DNA of 64,000 nucleotides from Anaerolineae bacterium (GCA_018645405.1 JABGOQ010000085.1:1-64000); one strand, 5' to 3'; shown: positions 1 to 8,252, counted from the stretch's first letter. The notes: generated from the sequence alone by a model not told the origin. Numbers and translations: made by a program.

Positions 1-26
1 TATAAAAATTTTTTTTGGAGGCGAAA

Positions 27-425
27 ATGTTAAAGGAATTTAAAGAATTTGTAATACGCGGAAACGTGCTCGATTTGGCTGTTGCCGTCATCATCGGTGG
101 TGCGTTTAAAGGAATTATCGGATCGCTCGTGAAAGATATTTTGATGCCGTTAATTGGACTTGTGATGGGCGGCATTGACTTTGCCTCGTTAAGCTTCGCA
201 GTCGGCGATGCTGTCGTTACTTATGGCGTATTCATCCAAGCCATTGTTGATTTTCTTATTATTGCCTTTGTCATCTTCCTCATCATCAAGAGTGCGAAAA
301 AAGCAGAAAAGGAAGAGCCCGCTCCCACCCCTGCCGAACCGACCACAAAAGAATGTGGCTTCTGTTTCACAGAAATTTCTATTAAAGCAACTCGTTGCCC
401 GAACTGTACTTCTGAATTGAAATAA
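27..425 (+). CDS. mscL: Large-conductance mechanosensitive channel MscL with C-terminal zinc ribbon
   Basis: This is a pore-forming inner-membrane channel that opens under membrane tension to release solutes after osmotic downshock. The 132-residue protein has the MscL N-terminus (KEFKEFVIRGNVLDLAVAV, where the family signature lies), a first transmembrane helix at about 12-40 and a second at about 60-88. The ATG at 27 is preferred over an upstream in-frame TTG at 15 because a GGAG ribosome site lies at 17-20. After TM2 and a Pro/Glu-rich linker, the usual cytoplasmic helix is replaced by four cysteines, C110, C113, C124 and C127 (CxxC-x10-CxxC), a zinc-ribbon knuckle. The channel identity is secure; the role of the ribbon is unknown. 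Confidence 0.93.
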   Translation: MLKEFKEFVIRGNVLDLAVAVIIGGAFKGIIGSLVKDILMPLIGLVMGGIDFASLSFAVGDAVVTYGVFIQAIVDFLIIAFVIFLIIKSAKKAEKEEPAPTPAEPTTKECGFCFTEISIKATRCPNCTSELK

Positions 426-436
426 CCCACCTTCTC

Positions 437-462
437 GTAGGGCGCAGCATGCTACGCCCTAC
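437..462. repeat. Palindromic element (GTAGGGCG arms), possible mscL terminator
   Basis: Perfect 8-bp arms GTAGGGCG/CGCCCTAC flank a core that is itself a palindrome (AGCATGCT), giving a 26-bp hairpin 11 bp after the mscL stop. It has no T-run, so it is probably a dispersed element rather than a canonical terminator. Its arms resemble the 29-bp palindromes at 48666 and 58007. Confidence 0.6.
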
Positions 463-473
463 ATTGTTTAAAT

Positions 474-2684
474 ATGACTCTCCTCGATTCCCTCAACCCC
501 CAACAAAAAGAAGCTGTCACCGCCGGCAATGGGCCCGTTCTCGTTCTTGCAGGCCCCGGCTCTGGAAAAACACGTGTCCTGACACAGCGCATCGCCTATC
601 TAATAGAAAAACGGGGCGTGCGCGCCTATCAAATCCTTGCCGTGACCTTTACCAACAAAGCCGCGCGTGAAATGAAAGAACGTGTCGAAAACCTGATCGG
701 AGCACAATTCTCGCAAGGATTATTATTGGGCACATTCCACTCAGCTTGCGCCCGTATCCTGCGCCGAGAAGTAGATCATCTTCCCTATGATAGCAACTTC
801 GTCATTTTCGATTCTTCTGACCAACAGAACGTGGTTAAATCTGCCCTACGTGAGTTAAATATCGACGAAAAACGCTTTAGACCCCGCTCTGTGCATGGAT
901 CAATCTCGAATGCCAAGAACGAATTAATTACTCCCGATCAATACCCGACAACGACCTATAGAGATGAAGTCGTTAAACGCGTTTATGCCCGTTATCAGGA
1001 ACTCCTGATCGAAAATAACGCTCTTGATTTTGATGACCTACTCGTTGTCACTGCACGCCTTTTAGAAAATGAACCAGCCATCCGCCAGAAATATGCCGAG
1101 CGTTTTAAGCATGTCCTTGTGGATGAATTCCAAGATACGAATATGGCGCAGTATACGCTCATCAAGCATTTAGCATCTGTGCATCATAATATTTTTGTTG
1201 TTGGCGATCCAGATCAATCAATTTACCGCTGGCGCGGTGCAGATTATCGCAACGTCAACCGCTTCGAGCAGGATAACCCTGATACAGTCACCATTCTTCT
1301 TGAACAAAATTATCGCTCCAAACAGAATATTCTCGATGCGGCGATGGCAGTGATTGACAAAAACGATCGGCGCAAGCGCAAAGAACTTTTCAGCGATCGC
1401 GGCGCAGGGAATAAGCTCTCTTATTTTGAAGCAGCAGACGATTACGCTGAAGCAAATTACATCGTTGATACCATTCTCCAGATCACGAACAGCGGCGCAG
1501 TCCAGCCCAGCGACTGCGCGATCATGTATCGCACAAACGCGCAATCTCGCCTTCTTGAAGAATCTTTCATCCGCGCGAATATGCCCTACAAGCTTGTAGG
1601 AGCACAACGATTTTATGGGCGCAAAGAAGTAAAAGATATTATTGCCTATTTACGGCTCATCCATAACCCCAGCGACCAAGTTTCTCTGGGACGTATAATC
1701 AGTACGCCTCCACGCGGGATTGGCAAGAAAACGCTTGATACGCTGCACCAAGTCGCTCGGGCTGCTGGCAACTCTCCCGGCGCTGTGTTACTCGATTTAT
1801 CGCGCGGAACCAAATCCCCATACCGGGAATCCTTCTCCGCGCGCGCAGCCACATCCCTATCCAATTTTGGAAACCTTTTTGCCGACTGGCGCGCTTCATC
1901 TGAGATATTAACCATCAGCGAACTTTTCGACAAAGTCACCGCCGATATTCGCTATCAGGATTATCTCGACGACGGCACCGAAGAAGGCACCGACCGCCAA
2001 GATAACGTGCTTGAGCTGCGCCGTCTCGCCGAAGAATATGACGAGCGCACAATGACCGAATTTCTTGAACATGTTGCGCTAATCTCCGACCAAGACACGC
2101 TCAAAGAAGGGCAAAACGCCGCCACCCTACTGACCCTACACGCCGCAAAAGGGCTTGAATATGGCGTGGTTTTCATCGTCGGCATGGACGATGGCATCCT
2201 GCCCCACAGCCGCTCTTTTGACGAACCTGAAGAAATGGCAGAAGAACGCAGGCTTTTTTATGTGGGCATCACGCGCTCTAAAAACCAGCTTTATCTCGTC
2301 CGCTCAACCATGCGCGGCGGGCGCGGATACAGCGAAGCCACCTACCCATCTCGTTTTCTCGATGATATTCCAGCAGAGCTAATGCTCGGCAAATCTCGCT
2401 CTGGGAGACGCACATCTCGAACGCTTTCCCGCTCAACAACACGCTGGACATCTTCATCATCTCAATCCTCCCCAACATTTCCGAAACGCACGCGACCCAA
2501 AGTTGCTCCCGCCAAAGAATCAAAATACCGAATGGGAACAAAAGTCCGCCACCCCGAATTCGCCGAGGGAATTATCCTGAACACCAAAAATGATGGCGAT
2601 GACGAAATCGTGACAATCGTATTCGAAAGCGTGGGGATTAAGCGCTTAGCAGCAAGCTTGGCAAAGTTGGAACTTCTTGGGTAA
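474..2684 (+). CDS. pcrA: UvrD/PcrA-type superfamily 1 DNA helicase
   Basis: This is an ATP-dependent 3'-5' DNA helicase of superfamily 1A, acting in nucleotide excision repair and in removing proteins and recombination intermediates from DNA. Visible motifs are an N-terminal Q-motif (LNPQQKEAV, 7-15), Walker A GPGSGKT (27-33), motif II DEFQDTN (about 217), motif III GDPDQSIYRWRG (about 244) and, further on, TLHAAKGLEY and the VGITR motif VI. At 736 residues it has the usual PcrA length. The C-terminus has a Ser/Thr/Arg-rich linker followed by the small RNA-polymerase-binding Tudor-like domain typical of PcrA (GTKVRHPEFAEGII). No ribosome site is obvious before the ATG. Whether it is called pcrA or uvrD is a naming matter. 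Confidence 0.95.
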   Translation: MTLLDSLNPQQKEAVTAGNGPVLVLAGPGSGKTRVLTQRIAYLIEKRGVRAYQILAVTFTNKAAREMKERVENLIGAQFSQGLLLGTFHSACARILRREVDHLPYDSNFVIFDSSDQQNVVKSALRELNIDEKRFRPRSVHGSISNAKNELITPDQYPTTTYRDEVVKRVYARYQELLIENNALDFDDLLVVTARLLENEPAIRQKYAERFKHVLVDEFQDTNMAQYTLIKHLASVHHNIFVVGDPDQSIYRWRGADYRNVNRFEQDNPDTVTILLEQNYRSKQNILDAAMAVIDKNDRRKRKELFSDRGAGNKLSYFEAADDYAEANYIVDTILQITNSGAVQPSDCAIMYRTNAQSRLLEESFIRANMPYKLVGAQRFYGRKEVKDIIAYLRLIHNPSDQVSLGRIISTPPRGIGKKTLDTLHQVARAAGNSPGAVLLDLSRGTKSPYRESFSARAATSLSNFGNLFADWRASSEILTISELFDKVTADIRYQDYLDDGTEEGTDRQDNVLELRRLAEEYDERTMTEFLEHVALISDQDTLKEGQNAATLLTLHAAKGLEYGVVFIVGMDDGILPHSRSFDEPEEMAEERRLFYVGITRSKNQLYLVRSTMRGGRGYSEATYPSRFLDDIPAELMLGKSRSGRRTSRTLSRSTTRWTSSSSQSSPTFPKRTRPKVAPAKESKYRMGTKVRHPEFAEGIILNTKNDGDDEIVTIVFESVGIKRLAASLAKLELLG

Positions 2685-2753
2685 TAAGGATTAGTAAATC
2701 AGGGAATCAGGAATGAGTGAAATAGAAAGTAAAAGAATAGGGCAACACTCATC

Positions 2754-3272
2754 TTAAAAATCCAACTCAATCCAATATCGTCCAAATTCCTTCCCGTCTG
2801 CACCTCTACCCACGCCCTCAAGTTGACCACCATTTGCCTGAATCACCTTTACCGAAGCAATATATTCAAGATCAGCAATAAGCAAGGCTTTTCTTTCACC
2901 AACTTCCCCTAAAGCTATTAATGCCTGCCGAAGTGCTTCCCGCCCATAGCCTTTGCCGCGTTTATCTCGACGGATATAGTAGCTAATATGCCCCGTACGC
3001 TCTTTCAGGCTTTTATTGAGATAATGCCACATCCGCACAATCCCAATTGCCACGCCCGCCTCGTCCACAAACCAGAAAAAACTTTGTGGGATATATCCCG
3101 ATTTCAACTTCCTGTAATCGTTACTTTCAACACAATATTGAATATACTCATCCAAAGATAATTCCCCTCTGGGGATTGCAGTGCCGCCAAAACCATTTTC
3201 ACCATCACCCAGATCGGCGAACAATTCGGCAAGCTCATCTGGGGAATCGCTTGATACTCTTTCCAAACGCAT
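2754..3272 (-). CDS. GNAT-family N-acetyltransferase (COG3981-like)
   Basis: Predicted acetyl-CoA-dependent N-acetyltransferase; the substrate is not evident. The acetyl-CoA pyrophosphate loop is clear as RRDKRGKGYG (around residues 101-110), inside a typical GNAT fold with the beta-strand GHISYYIR before it. At 172 residues the length suits a single-domain GNAT. It is the last gene of a minus-strand operon, 5 bp after 6-phosphogluconolactonase and downstream of the deiodinase-like selenoprotein. Its first 25 residues closely resemble a 29-residue ORF at 13427, so part of this gene appears to have been duplicated elsewhere in the window. Confidence 0.8.
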   Translation of the reverse strand: MRLERVSSDSPDELAELFADLGDGENGFGGTAIPRGELSLDEYIQYCVESNDYRKLKSGYIPQSFFWFVDEAGVAIGIVRMWHYLNKSLKERTGHISYYIRRDKRGKGYGREALRQALIALGEVGERKALLIADLEYIASVKVIQANGGQLEGVGRGADGKEFGRYWIELDF

Positions 3273-3277
3273 CTTAT

Positions 3278-4012
3278 CTATTGCTCCCCTTCGCGAGCAT
3301 CTTTATCTACCATCCAAAGCACACTTCCATCAGTCGGCTCAATTGACTGAGAAGGAAAACGATCCACATCTCTTATTTCGCCCAACGCTGCCGTCAAAGC
3401 CTCTGCTTTCCCTGCCCCGCTTACCAAAAAAACGATTTCCCGAGCCTGATTAAAAGCCAGCGGCGTCATCGTGATGCGGGTTGCGGGTCGCCCCTGATAA
3501 CTTCCCTCAGTCACAATAACTGGATTTTTCCACAAAGCGGATTGACTTGGAAAAAGCGACGCTGTATGTCCATCGTTGCCCAAACCTAATAGGACGAGAT
3601 CGAATCGCACGCAATTTTGGCTTGCTTCCGCATAAGAAAGCAGAGTCTCTTCGTAAGCTTCTGCCGCCTTATCTGGCTGGAGGTGAGTCTGCACCGGATG
3701 CAAATTCTCTTCTGGGATATTCACATGTTTCAGCAAAGCCTCGCGTGCCTGATAAAAATTGCTCTGCAGATCATCGTGCGAGATATGCCGCTCATCTCCC
3801 CAAAAGAGATGCACATCTTGCCACGGCACAGATTCTCTTAACGGAGATTCTGCCAGCAGACGATAGGCTTTCAAGGGAGTCCCGCCTCCACTCAACACAG
3901 CCAAAAAGCGACCGCGCTCTTCCACTGCCTGTAGAGCTTGCTTGGCAAAATGCTCAGCAAAGGTTTTCGCAAGAGCTTCGCTATTTTCGCTAATTAACAC
4001 TTCTCTATTCAT
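3278..4012 (-). CDS. pgl: 6-phosphogluconolactonase
   Basis: Hydrolyses 6-phosphoglucono-1,5-lactone to 6-phosphogluconate in the oxidative pentose phosphate pathway, in the cytoplasm, supporting NADPH supply. The 244-residue protein carries the family (NagB/Pgl fold) signatures LSGGGTPLKAY, FWGDERHI and LLGLGNDGHTASLFP, the last being the active-site block. It starts 2 bp after the stop of the deiodinase-like selenoprotein and is followed after 5 bp by a GNAT gene. Glucose-6-phosphate and 6-phosphogluconate dehydrogenases are not in the window. The coupling to a putative redox selenoprotein fits a shared link to NADPH-dependent reduction, which is inference. Confidence 0.93.
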   Translation of the reverse strand: MNREVLISENSEALAKTFAEHFAKQALQAVEERGRFLAVLSGGGTPLKAYRLLAESPLRESVPWQDVHLFWGDERHISHDDLQSNFYQAREALLKHVNIPEENLHPVQTHLQPDKAAEAYEETLLSYAEASQNCVRFDLVLLGLGNDGHTASLFPSQSALWKNPVIVTEGSYQGRPATRITMTPLAFNQAREIVFLVSGAGKAEALTAALGEIRDVDRFPSQSIEPTDGSVLWMVDKDAREGEQ

Positions 4013-4014
4013 CT

Positions 4015-4716
4015 TTATCCAAATGCCTTTCGGAATTCATCGACCGCTTTCTGACCACTTCGTTCTAATCCATTATAAAAAGCCTCCCGATCTTGGCTGC
4101 GATAATCCAAACGCTCTACGTGGAAGGGAGCTAAGCGTTCTCTTGATTTTCGACGCTCACCAACGTTTAGAAAATAGATCAGGGCGTTTTCAACGCTCGC
4201 AGCGTCAGACCAATCGGATTTATAGATGGGGATTCCTGCTCGGTTAAATATCCACGTCATATTGGGCATAGAGCCATAGGTGCGGTGACAGGCTCCATCC
4301 AACGCATCAATCAGAATCGGACGGGTCACGCCCAAAACATCGCGTAAATCATGCGCGTTTCGCGTCTTCTGCTCCATTGAAGTCAGATGCGGATAATTTT
4401 CCCCCGGATGCGCTTCGTGGGTATAGAGAAAGATCGAGCCAACGCCTTGATCCGCGTACTGGTCGGCTATGGCATTCATGGACGGCGACGCCATCCCGCA
4501 GTAAGGTCAGGTAAAACTGCCAAACTCCACAACTGTTAGTTGATTCGCCGACCAAATTTCACTCAAGGACGTTTCGCTTCCATCCAACTGCCAGAGCGGG
4601 AAATCGGGCGAAGTTTTTCCGAGTGAAGGGCTGGAATCAAATTTCATCCAGCGTTCAAATTTCTCAGGAATAAATTCATCGTAATTGTACAGAGCTAATA
4701 ATTCATCGTTATTCAT
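4015..4716 (-). CDS. Deiodinase-family thioredoxin-fold selenoprotein with in-frame UGA (Sec70)
   Basis: The frame reads through one TGA at 4507-4509. Upstream is a 69-residue segment ending VVEFGSFT, downstream PYCGMASPSMNAIADQY, then FLYTHEAHPGE. Iodothyronine deiodinases have FGSxTUPP followed by YIEEAHPS at the same spacing, so the TGA falls exactly on the catalytic selenocysteine. Unlike vertebrate enzymes the motif is Sec-Pro-Tyr-Cys, giving a resolving cysteine three residues on, which suits a thiol oxidoreductase or peroxidase more than a deiodinase. A stem (GGAUGGC/GCCGUCC, loop GUC) begins 11 nt after the UGA, with its loop 18 nt on, as in bacterial SECIS elements. The start at 4716 is chosen because AGGAG precedes it; an ATG at 4740 is also in frame. 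There is no signal peptide. It is first in an operon with pgl and a GNAT gene. The alternative is a simple nonsense mutation. Confidence 0.85.
4480..4496 (-). promoter_or_regulatory. Candidate bacterial SECIS hairpin (deiodinase-like gene)
   Basis: On the minus strand the bases 11-27 nt after the UGA form a 7-bp stem (one G-U pair) closed by a GUC triloop. Seventeen nucleotides separate UGA and loop, the same spacing as in the E. coli fdhF SECIS as I recall it, and the loop starts with the G expected for SelB contact. Structure was judged by eye only. Confidence 0.55.
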
Positions 4717-4829
4717 ATATACTCCTAAGATTTGCGACATTTAATGTCTCAATAGTATCATAAGAGCGTTTTAGTAAGAAACTTTAGTTTGTCTCCGTCT
4801 ATATCGGGATGGAAATAAATGGAGAACTT

Positions 4830-5540
4830 ATGACGGAAATAGCACAACCCTTAGAAAAAACTTTTTTGCAAAAACACGGAAACAAATTCCCTGCCTTGCT
4901 CTTTTGGATTGGTTTAATCGTAGCCTATAACTGGTATGCGACGACCAACAATCTTTCACCGATAGAAGTTGTTCAGAGTGCGCTAGATTTTATGACCGAT
5001 AGTCTTTGGGGACCGCTGATATATATCAGCCTTTACTCAGCTCGCCCTTTGATTTTATTCCCTTCTACTATATTAACGCTCGCAGGCGGATTCGTTTTTG
5101 GTCCCTTCCTTGGCGTGCTTTATACGATTATTGCCAGCAATATCTCTTCTACAATTGCCTTCTACGTTGGCCAATACTTTGGCGAAGGATTGCTACAAGA
5201 TAATGGCTCAGGTGGATTGCTTCAAAATTACGCCCGCCGAATGCGTGAGAATAGTTTTGAAACAGTAATGATTATGCGTTTCATCTTTTTGCCTTATGAT
5301 ATGGTCAGTTATTTGGCAGGGTTTTTAAAAATTAAATACTTACCCTTCATTTTAGCGACTGCACTTGGCTCGATCCCCGGAACCATAGCTGTTGTTAGTT
5401 TTGGGGCATCTATTGAGCATTTTGATGGCGGGCTGCGAACGCTCAACCCCGTCACTCTGGCTGTTTCAGTTGGTCTGCTGATTCTTAGTATCGGGCTTTC
5501 ACGTTTATTTAAGAAGAAGGAAGAGATTTCAGAGGCGTAG
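4830..5540 (+). CDS. TVP38/TMEM64 (VTT-domain, DedA-like) membrane protein
   Basis: Integral membrane protein of the SNARE-associated/VTT superfamily, whose members are linked to lipid scrambling, envelope homeostasis and metal or oxidant tolerance. Five or six hydrophobic helices are visible. The VTT core has the family features FPSTILTLAGGFVFGP and a loop with conserved glycines, followed by MRFIFLPYDMVSYLAG, matching the xRxxPxxPxxxxxxxAG-type signature. A GGAG at 4821-4824 places the start at 4830 (236 residues) rather than at 4809. The gene is followed by a disulfide-reductase-like flavoprotein, a pairing found in other bacteria and sometimes as a fusion. Substrate is unknown. Confidence 0.85.
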   Translation: MTEIAQPLEKTFLQKHGNKFPALLFWIGLIVAYNWYATTNNLSPIEVVQSALDFMTDSLWGPLIYISLYSARPLILFPSTILTLAGGFVFGPFLGVLYTIIASNISSTIAFYVGQYFGEGLLQDNGSGGLLQNYARRMRENSFETVMIMRFIFLPYDMVSYLAGFLKIKYLPFILATALGSIPGTIAVVSFGASIEHFDGGLRTLNPVTLAVSVGLLILSIGLSRLFKKKEEISEA

Positions 5541-5559
5541 ATGTGCATTGCCCATTGAA

Positions 5560-5655
5560 GACCCGAAAGGTTTCCAAAAAAATCCTTTCTAACCAGCATC
5601 TTGAACATTTTCAGATTTTTTTGTAATTCAGACCATAATAAAACCTTTCGGGTCT
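5560..5655. repeat. MITE-like inverted repeat, family A (GACCCGAAAGGTTT ends), copy 1
   Basis: A 14-bp perfect terminal inverted repeat (GACCCGAAAGGTTT at 5560 and its complement at 5641-5654) encloses an AT-rich, non-coding core. Total length is about 96 bp. Near-identical ends and length recur at 16355 and 33917, with a shorter derivative at 47528. No transposase gene is present in the window. Confidence 0.8.
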
Positions 5656-5680
5656 AGTACGACAACAAAAGGACATCACC

Positions 5681-7105
5681 ATGAAAAAACACTATCAAAA
5701 TATCGTCATCGGCGCAGGCTCGGGTGGGATGACCGCCGCAATCGGCTTGTCCGCACTTGGCAAGGAAGTTGCGTTGATTGAAGGACTCCATGTTGGGGGC
5801 GATTGCACCAATGTGGGTTGTGTGCCCTCGAAGACACTCATTCATCTTGCGAAGAATTTCAAGGAAGGCACAAACCCTGATGAAGTTTTGAGAGAAACTA
5901 TCCGCAAACGCGATGCGCTCCGAAATCTAGAAACTGAAGAAGTGCAGGAAATTGAAAATCTAACCTTCATCGAAGGAATGGCTCAATTTACCGCGCCAAA
6001 GACACTTGAAATAACGAATAGCGCAGGCGAAACCCAGCAAATTACTGCTGAAAATATCGTCATCTCGACAGGCGCACGCCCGCGCAGGCTGGATATTCCC
6101 GGGCTGCCTGCAGAACGCTCGATGACCAATATCGAGCTTTTTGATCTCGAAAATGCACCCAAACATATTGCCATTATTGGCGCTGGTGTGATTGCGCTCG
6201 AGATGGCCTTTGCGCTCCAGAAAATCGGCACAAAAGTGACTATGCTTGCCCTTGATAAGCGTGCGCTGATAACATCCATCTCCGAGGCGGCAGAGGCAAT
6301 TCAGGCGAGTCTCGACCACAAGGGTATCGCCACATATTATGGTGCTACCGCCAAATCTTACGATGAAGCCACGCAAACACTGACGCTCACGCAGGGTGAT
6401 GCCGAAATAGCGGTAAATGATGTAGATAAGGTTTTGGTGGCAATCGGACGTATCCGCAACATCAATGCGCTTGGTCTGGAGCAAGCTGGGGTCAAGTCTG
6501 ATTCGCGGATGGGGATCACGATCAACGCTTTTTGCGAGACAAACGTCAAAGGTGTGTACGCTATCGGGGATGTCACTCCCACATCCGCTTTTACTCATTC
6601 TGCCAATGCGCAGGGGCGACGGGTTGTGCAGCGGATTGCGTTCCCGCTTTTGCCGATGTCGAAAAAAGAGCCAATTTTTCCGAGCGCGACATTCTCTGAC
6701 CCAGAAGTTGCTACCGTTGGTCTGACGGCTGCCGAACTCGCGGCATCGTGCCACCAAAACGCGATAAAACGCATCCGCGTAGACCTAAAAGGGAACACCG
6801 ACCGAGCTTATACAGACGGCATCGAGGAGGGCTTCATCATTGTGGACGCGGTACGCCTGACGGGGCGGATTTTGCATGCCACGATCGTTGCGCCGCACGC
6901 TTCTGAGATGATTTCGTTCTTTACGCTGGCGATAAGTCAGAAGATTTCGTTGTATAAAATCTATCGCTTGGTATATCCCTACCCAACTTTTTCAAGCGGG
7001 ATTTTGAAAGTGGCGGACTTTTTCATGAGCGAAACGCTGACGAATTTATCAAAAGAAATTGGTGCGTATCTGCGCTATAGATTTGTAAAACCAAAAAATA
7101 ATTAA
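5681..7105 (+). CDS. FAD-dependent pyridine nucleotide-disulfide oxidoreductase (MerA/Lpd-like)
   Basis: Two-electron flavoenzyme of the dihydrolipoamide dehydrogenase/mercuric reductase class. It shows the N-terminal FAD site GAGSGGMTA (11-19), the redox-active disulfide CTNVGC (C42 and C47), the NAD(P)H site IIGAGVIALEMA, the second FAD motif YAIGDV and a C-terminal dimerisation domain with the catalytic-type His/Glu pair in VAPHASEM. At 474 residues it has normal length. It lacks the N-terminal metal-binding domain and the C-terminal cysteine pair of true mercuric reductases, so mercury reduction is unlikely. It follows the TVP38 gene with only a repeat between them. The stop codon lies inside a palindromic repeat starting at 7102. 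The electron acceptor is unknown. Confidence 0.9.
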   Translation: MKKHYQNIVIGAGSGGMTAAIGLSALGKEVALIEGLHVGGDCTNVGCVPSKTLIHLAKNFKEGTNPDEVLRETIRKRDALRNLETEEVQEIENLTFIEGMAQFTAPKTLEITNSAGETQQITAENIVISTGARPRRLDIPGLPAERSMTNIELFDLENAPKHIAIIGAGVIALEMAFALQKIGTKVTMLALDKRALITSISEAAEAIQASLDHKGIATYYGATAKSYDEATQTLTLTQGDAEIAVNDVDKVLVAIGRIRNINALGLEQAGVKSDSRMGITINAFCETNVKGVYAIGDVTPTSAFTHSANAQGRRVVQRIAFPLLPMSKKEPIFPSATFSDPEVATVGLTAAELAASCHQNAIKRIRVDLKGNTDRAYTDGIEEGFIIVDAVRLTGRILHATIVAPHASEMISFFTLAISQKISLYKIYRLVYPYPTFSSGILKVADFFMSETLTNLSKEIGAYLRYRFVKPKNN

Positions 7106-7171
7106 CCACGAAGGGCACGAAGGAACACAAAGTTAAAAACTTAAAGCTTTCCTTTGTGTTCTTTGTGGTAA
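7102..7171. repeat. ACCACGAAGG-type palindromic repeat, copy 1
   Basis: The left arm starts TTAACCACGAAGGGCACGAA and the right arm ends TTCTTTGTGGTAA, an imperfect inverted repeat of about 70 bp. It overlaps the stop codon of the preceding gene and ends 7 bp before the next start. A related element lies at 54717-54792. Arms of this sequence recur in unrelated bacterial genomes (general knowledge). Confidence 0.7.
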
Positions 7172-7178
7172 AAAAAGT

Positions 7179-8252
7179 ATGCCAACATCTTCCTTTGAAC
7201 ATATCCATATTGAAGTAACCAACGTCTGTAATTTTGCGTGCGAATTTTGCCCCGACATGATCTTGAAGCGTCCGCGCGGGCATATTGATCTTGAACTCTT
7301 ACGCAAGATATTAGACGAAGTGGCGACATTTGAAGGTCGTCCGACAGTCCTTTTTCATGTGATGGGAGAGCCTTTGCTCTATCCCCATATTTTTGATGCG
7401 CTTGAGATGGCTGTAGAGTGTGATTTGAATTTGGAATTGATTACGAACGGGAGCACTTTTCATTTAATCCCCAAGCATATTCAAAAGCTGATTGCGGCAA
7501 ATGTGCCAAAAGTGACGATTTCTCTGCAAACGCCCGATGAAGAAACTTTTACCATACGCGGAGAAATGAAAAACCTGAGTGCGGACGATTACTTTCAGGG
7601 CATCATCAACTTCACGCGTGAAAATATGCGCTCAGATTCGAAGACGATTGTCCAAGTCAAATTTATGGACAGCACCCCCACCTTCTTCTCCGTGCCCTAC
7701 AAAACCTTGCGCGTGATTAAGGGGCGCGATGAACTACGCCATCATCTTTCAGATTGGAAGAAAAAATTTCTTCAAGGAACAATCCCTGATTCAGATTTAG
7801 AAGAATTGCTGAAGAAAAAGTTTGGCAAACTCCTGCTTGGCGTTCCACAATTTTTTAAGATCCATCCAAAAATCGTCCTGTATAGTTTTCCTTTGGAGAA
7901 TTGGGGAAACTTGGACGAAGACGAGTTTTACCCAGCAAAAATCGGCTATTGTGATGGGGCAGTCGGGCAGATGGGCATTTTGCAAGATGGCAAAGTTACC
8001 CCTTGCTGTACCGACTATGAGGGATTAATCCCTTTGGGCAATGTCAACGAAAATTCACTGGTAGAAATTCTAGAAAATGATGCCACCCGCACCTTGCGAG
8101 AATGCTTTGATCGGATGCGTGTGGATGATCCGCTTTGCCAGCAATGCTTAGGCGCGAATACACGTGGCAAATCGCTCGTTCGGCAAGTCGGCGCGATTGC
8201 CTACTATAAGCTGATGAAACCGATTTTTAGGAAGAAGCAGAGGGTTGATTAA
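7179..8252 (+). CDS. Radical SAM protein with SPASM-type C-terminus
   Basis: S-adenosylmethionine radical enzyme, probably cytoplasmic. The [4Fe-4S] cluster motif is C17-x3-C21-x2-C24 (CNFACEFC), followed by the FHVMGEPLL segment, which corresponds to the GGEP motif with M in place of the first G, and by ELITNGS. Toward the C-terminus a cysteine set (YCDGAVGQMG, TPCCTDYEG, CQQCLG) resembles the SPASM/twitch domain that binds auxiliary clusters. At 357 residues it fits the family. No peptide substrate gene, sugar pathway or partner lies beside it, so the reaction cannot be stated. It has no clear ribosome site, since a repeat runs up to the start codon. Confidence 0.85.
   Translation: MPTSSFEHIHIEVTNVCNFACEFCPDMILKRPRGHIDLELLRKILDEVATFEGRPTVLFHVMGEPLLYPHIFDALEMAVECDLNLELITNGSTFHLIPKHIQKLIAANVPKVTISLQTPDEETFTIRGEMKNLSADDYFQGIINFTRENMRSDSKTIVQVKFMDSTPTFFSVPYKTLRVIKGRDELRHHLSDWKKKFLQGTIPDSDLEELLKKKFGKLLLGVPQFFKIHPKIVLYSFPLENWGNLDEDEFYPAKIGYCDGAVGQMGILQDGKVTPCCTDYEGLIPLGNVNENSLVEILENDATRTLRECFDRMRVDDPLCQQCLGANTRGKSLVRQVGAIAYYKLMKPIFRKKQRVD

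Noticed and set aside
1218-1607. 129-codon minus-strand frame inside the helicase gene
   Set aside because: It lies antisense to a fully conserved helicase frame and has no ribosome site or family match.
4349-4555. Separate short proteins on either side of the TGA at 4507
   Set aside because: A frame overlapping the junction and the two halves as independent genes were considered, but the deiodinase alignment spans the TGA in one frame.
5960-6757. 265-codon minus-strand frame opposite the flavoprotein
   Set aside because: It is antisense to the conserved disulfide reductase, and the sequence is composition-driven (Arg/His-rich) without a fold signature.
5681-7105. Mercuric reductase identity
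   Set aside because: The N-terminal metal-binding domain and C-terminal cysteine pair are absent, and no merR/merT genes are nearby.
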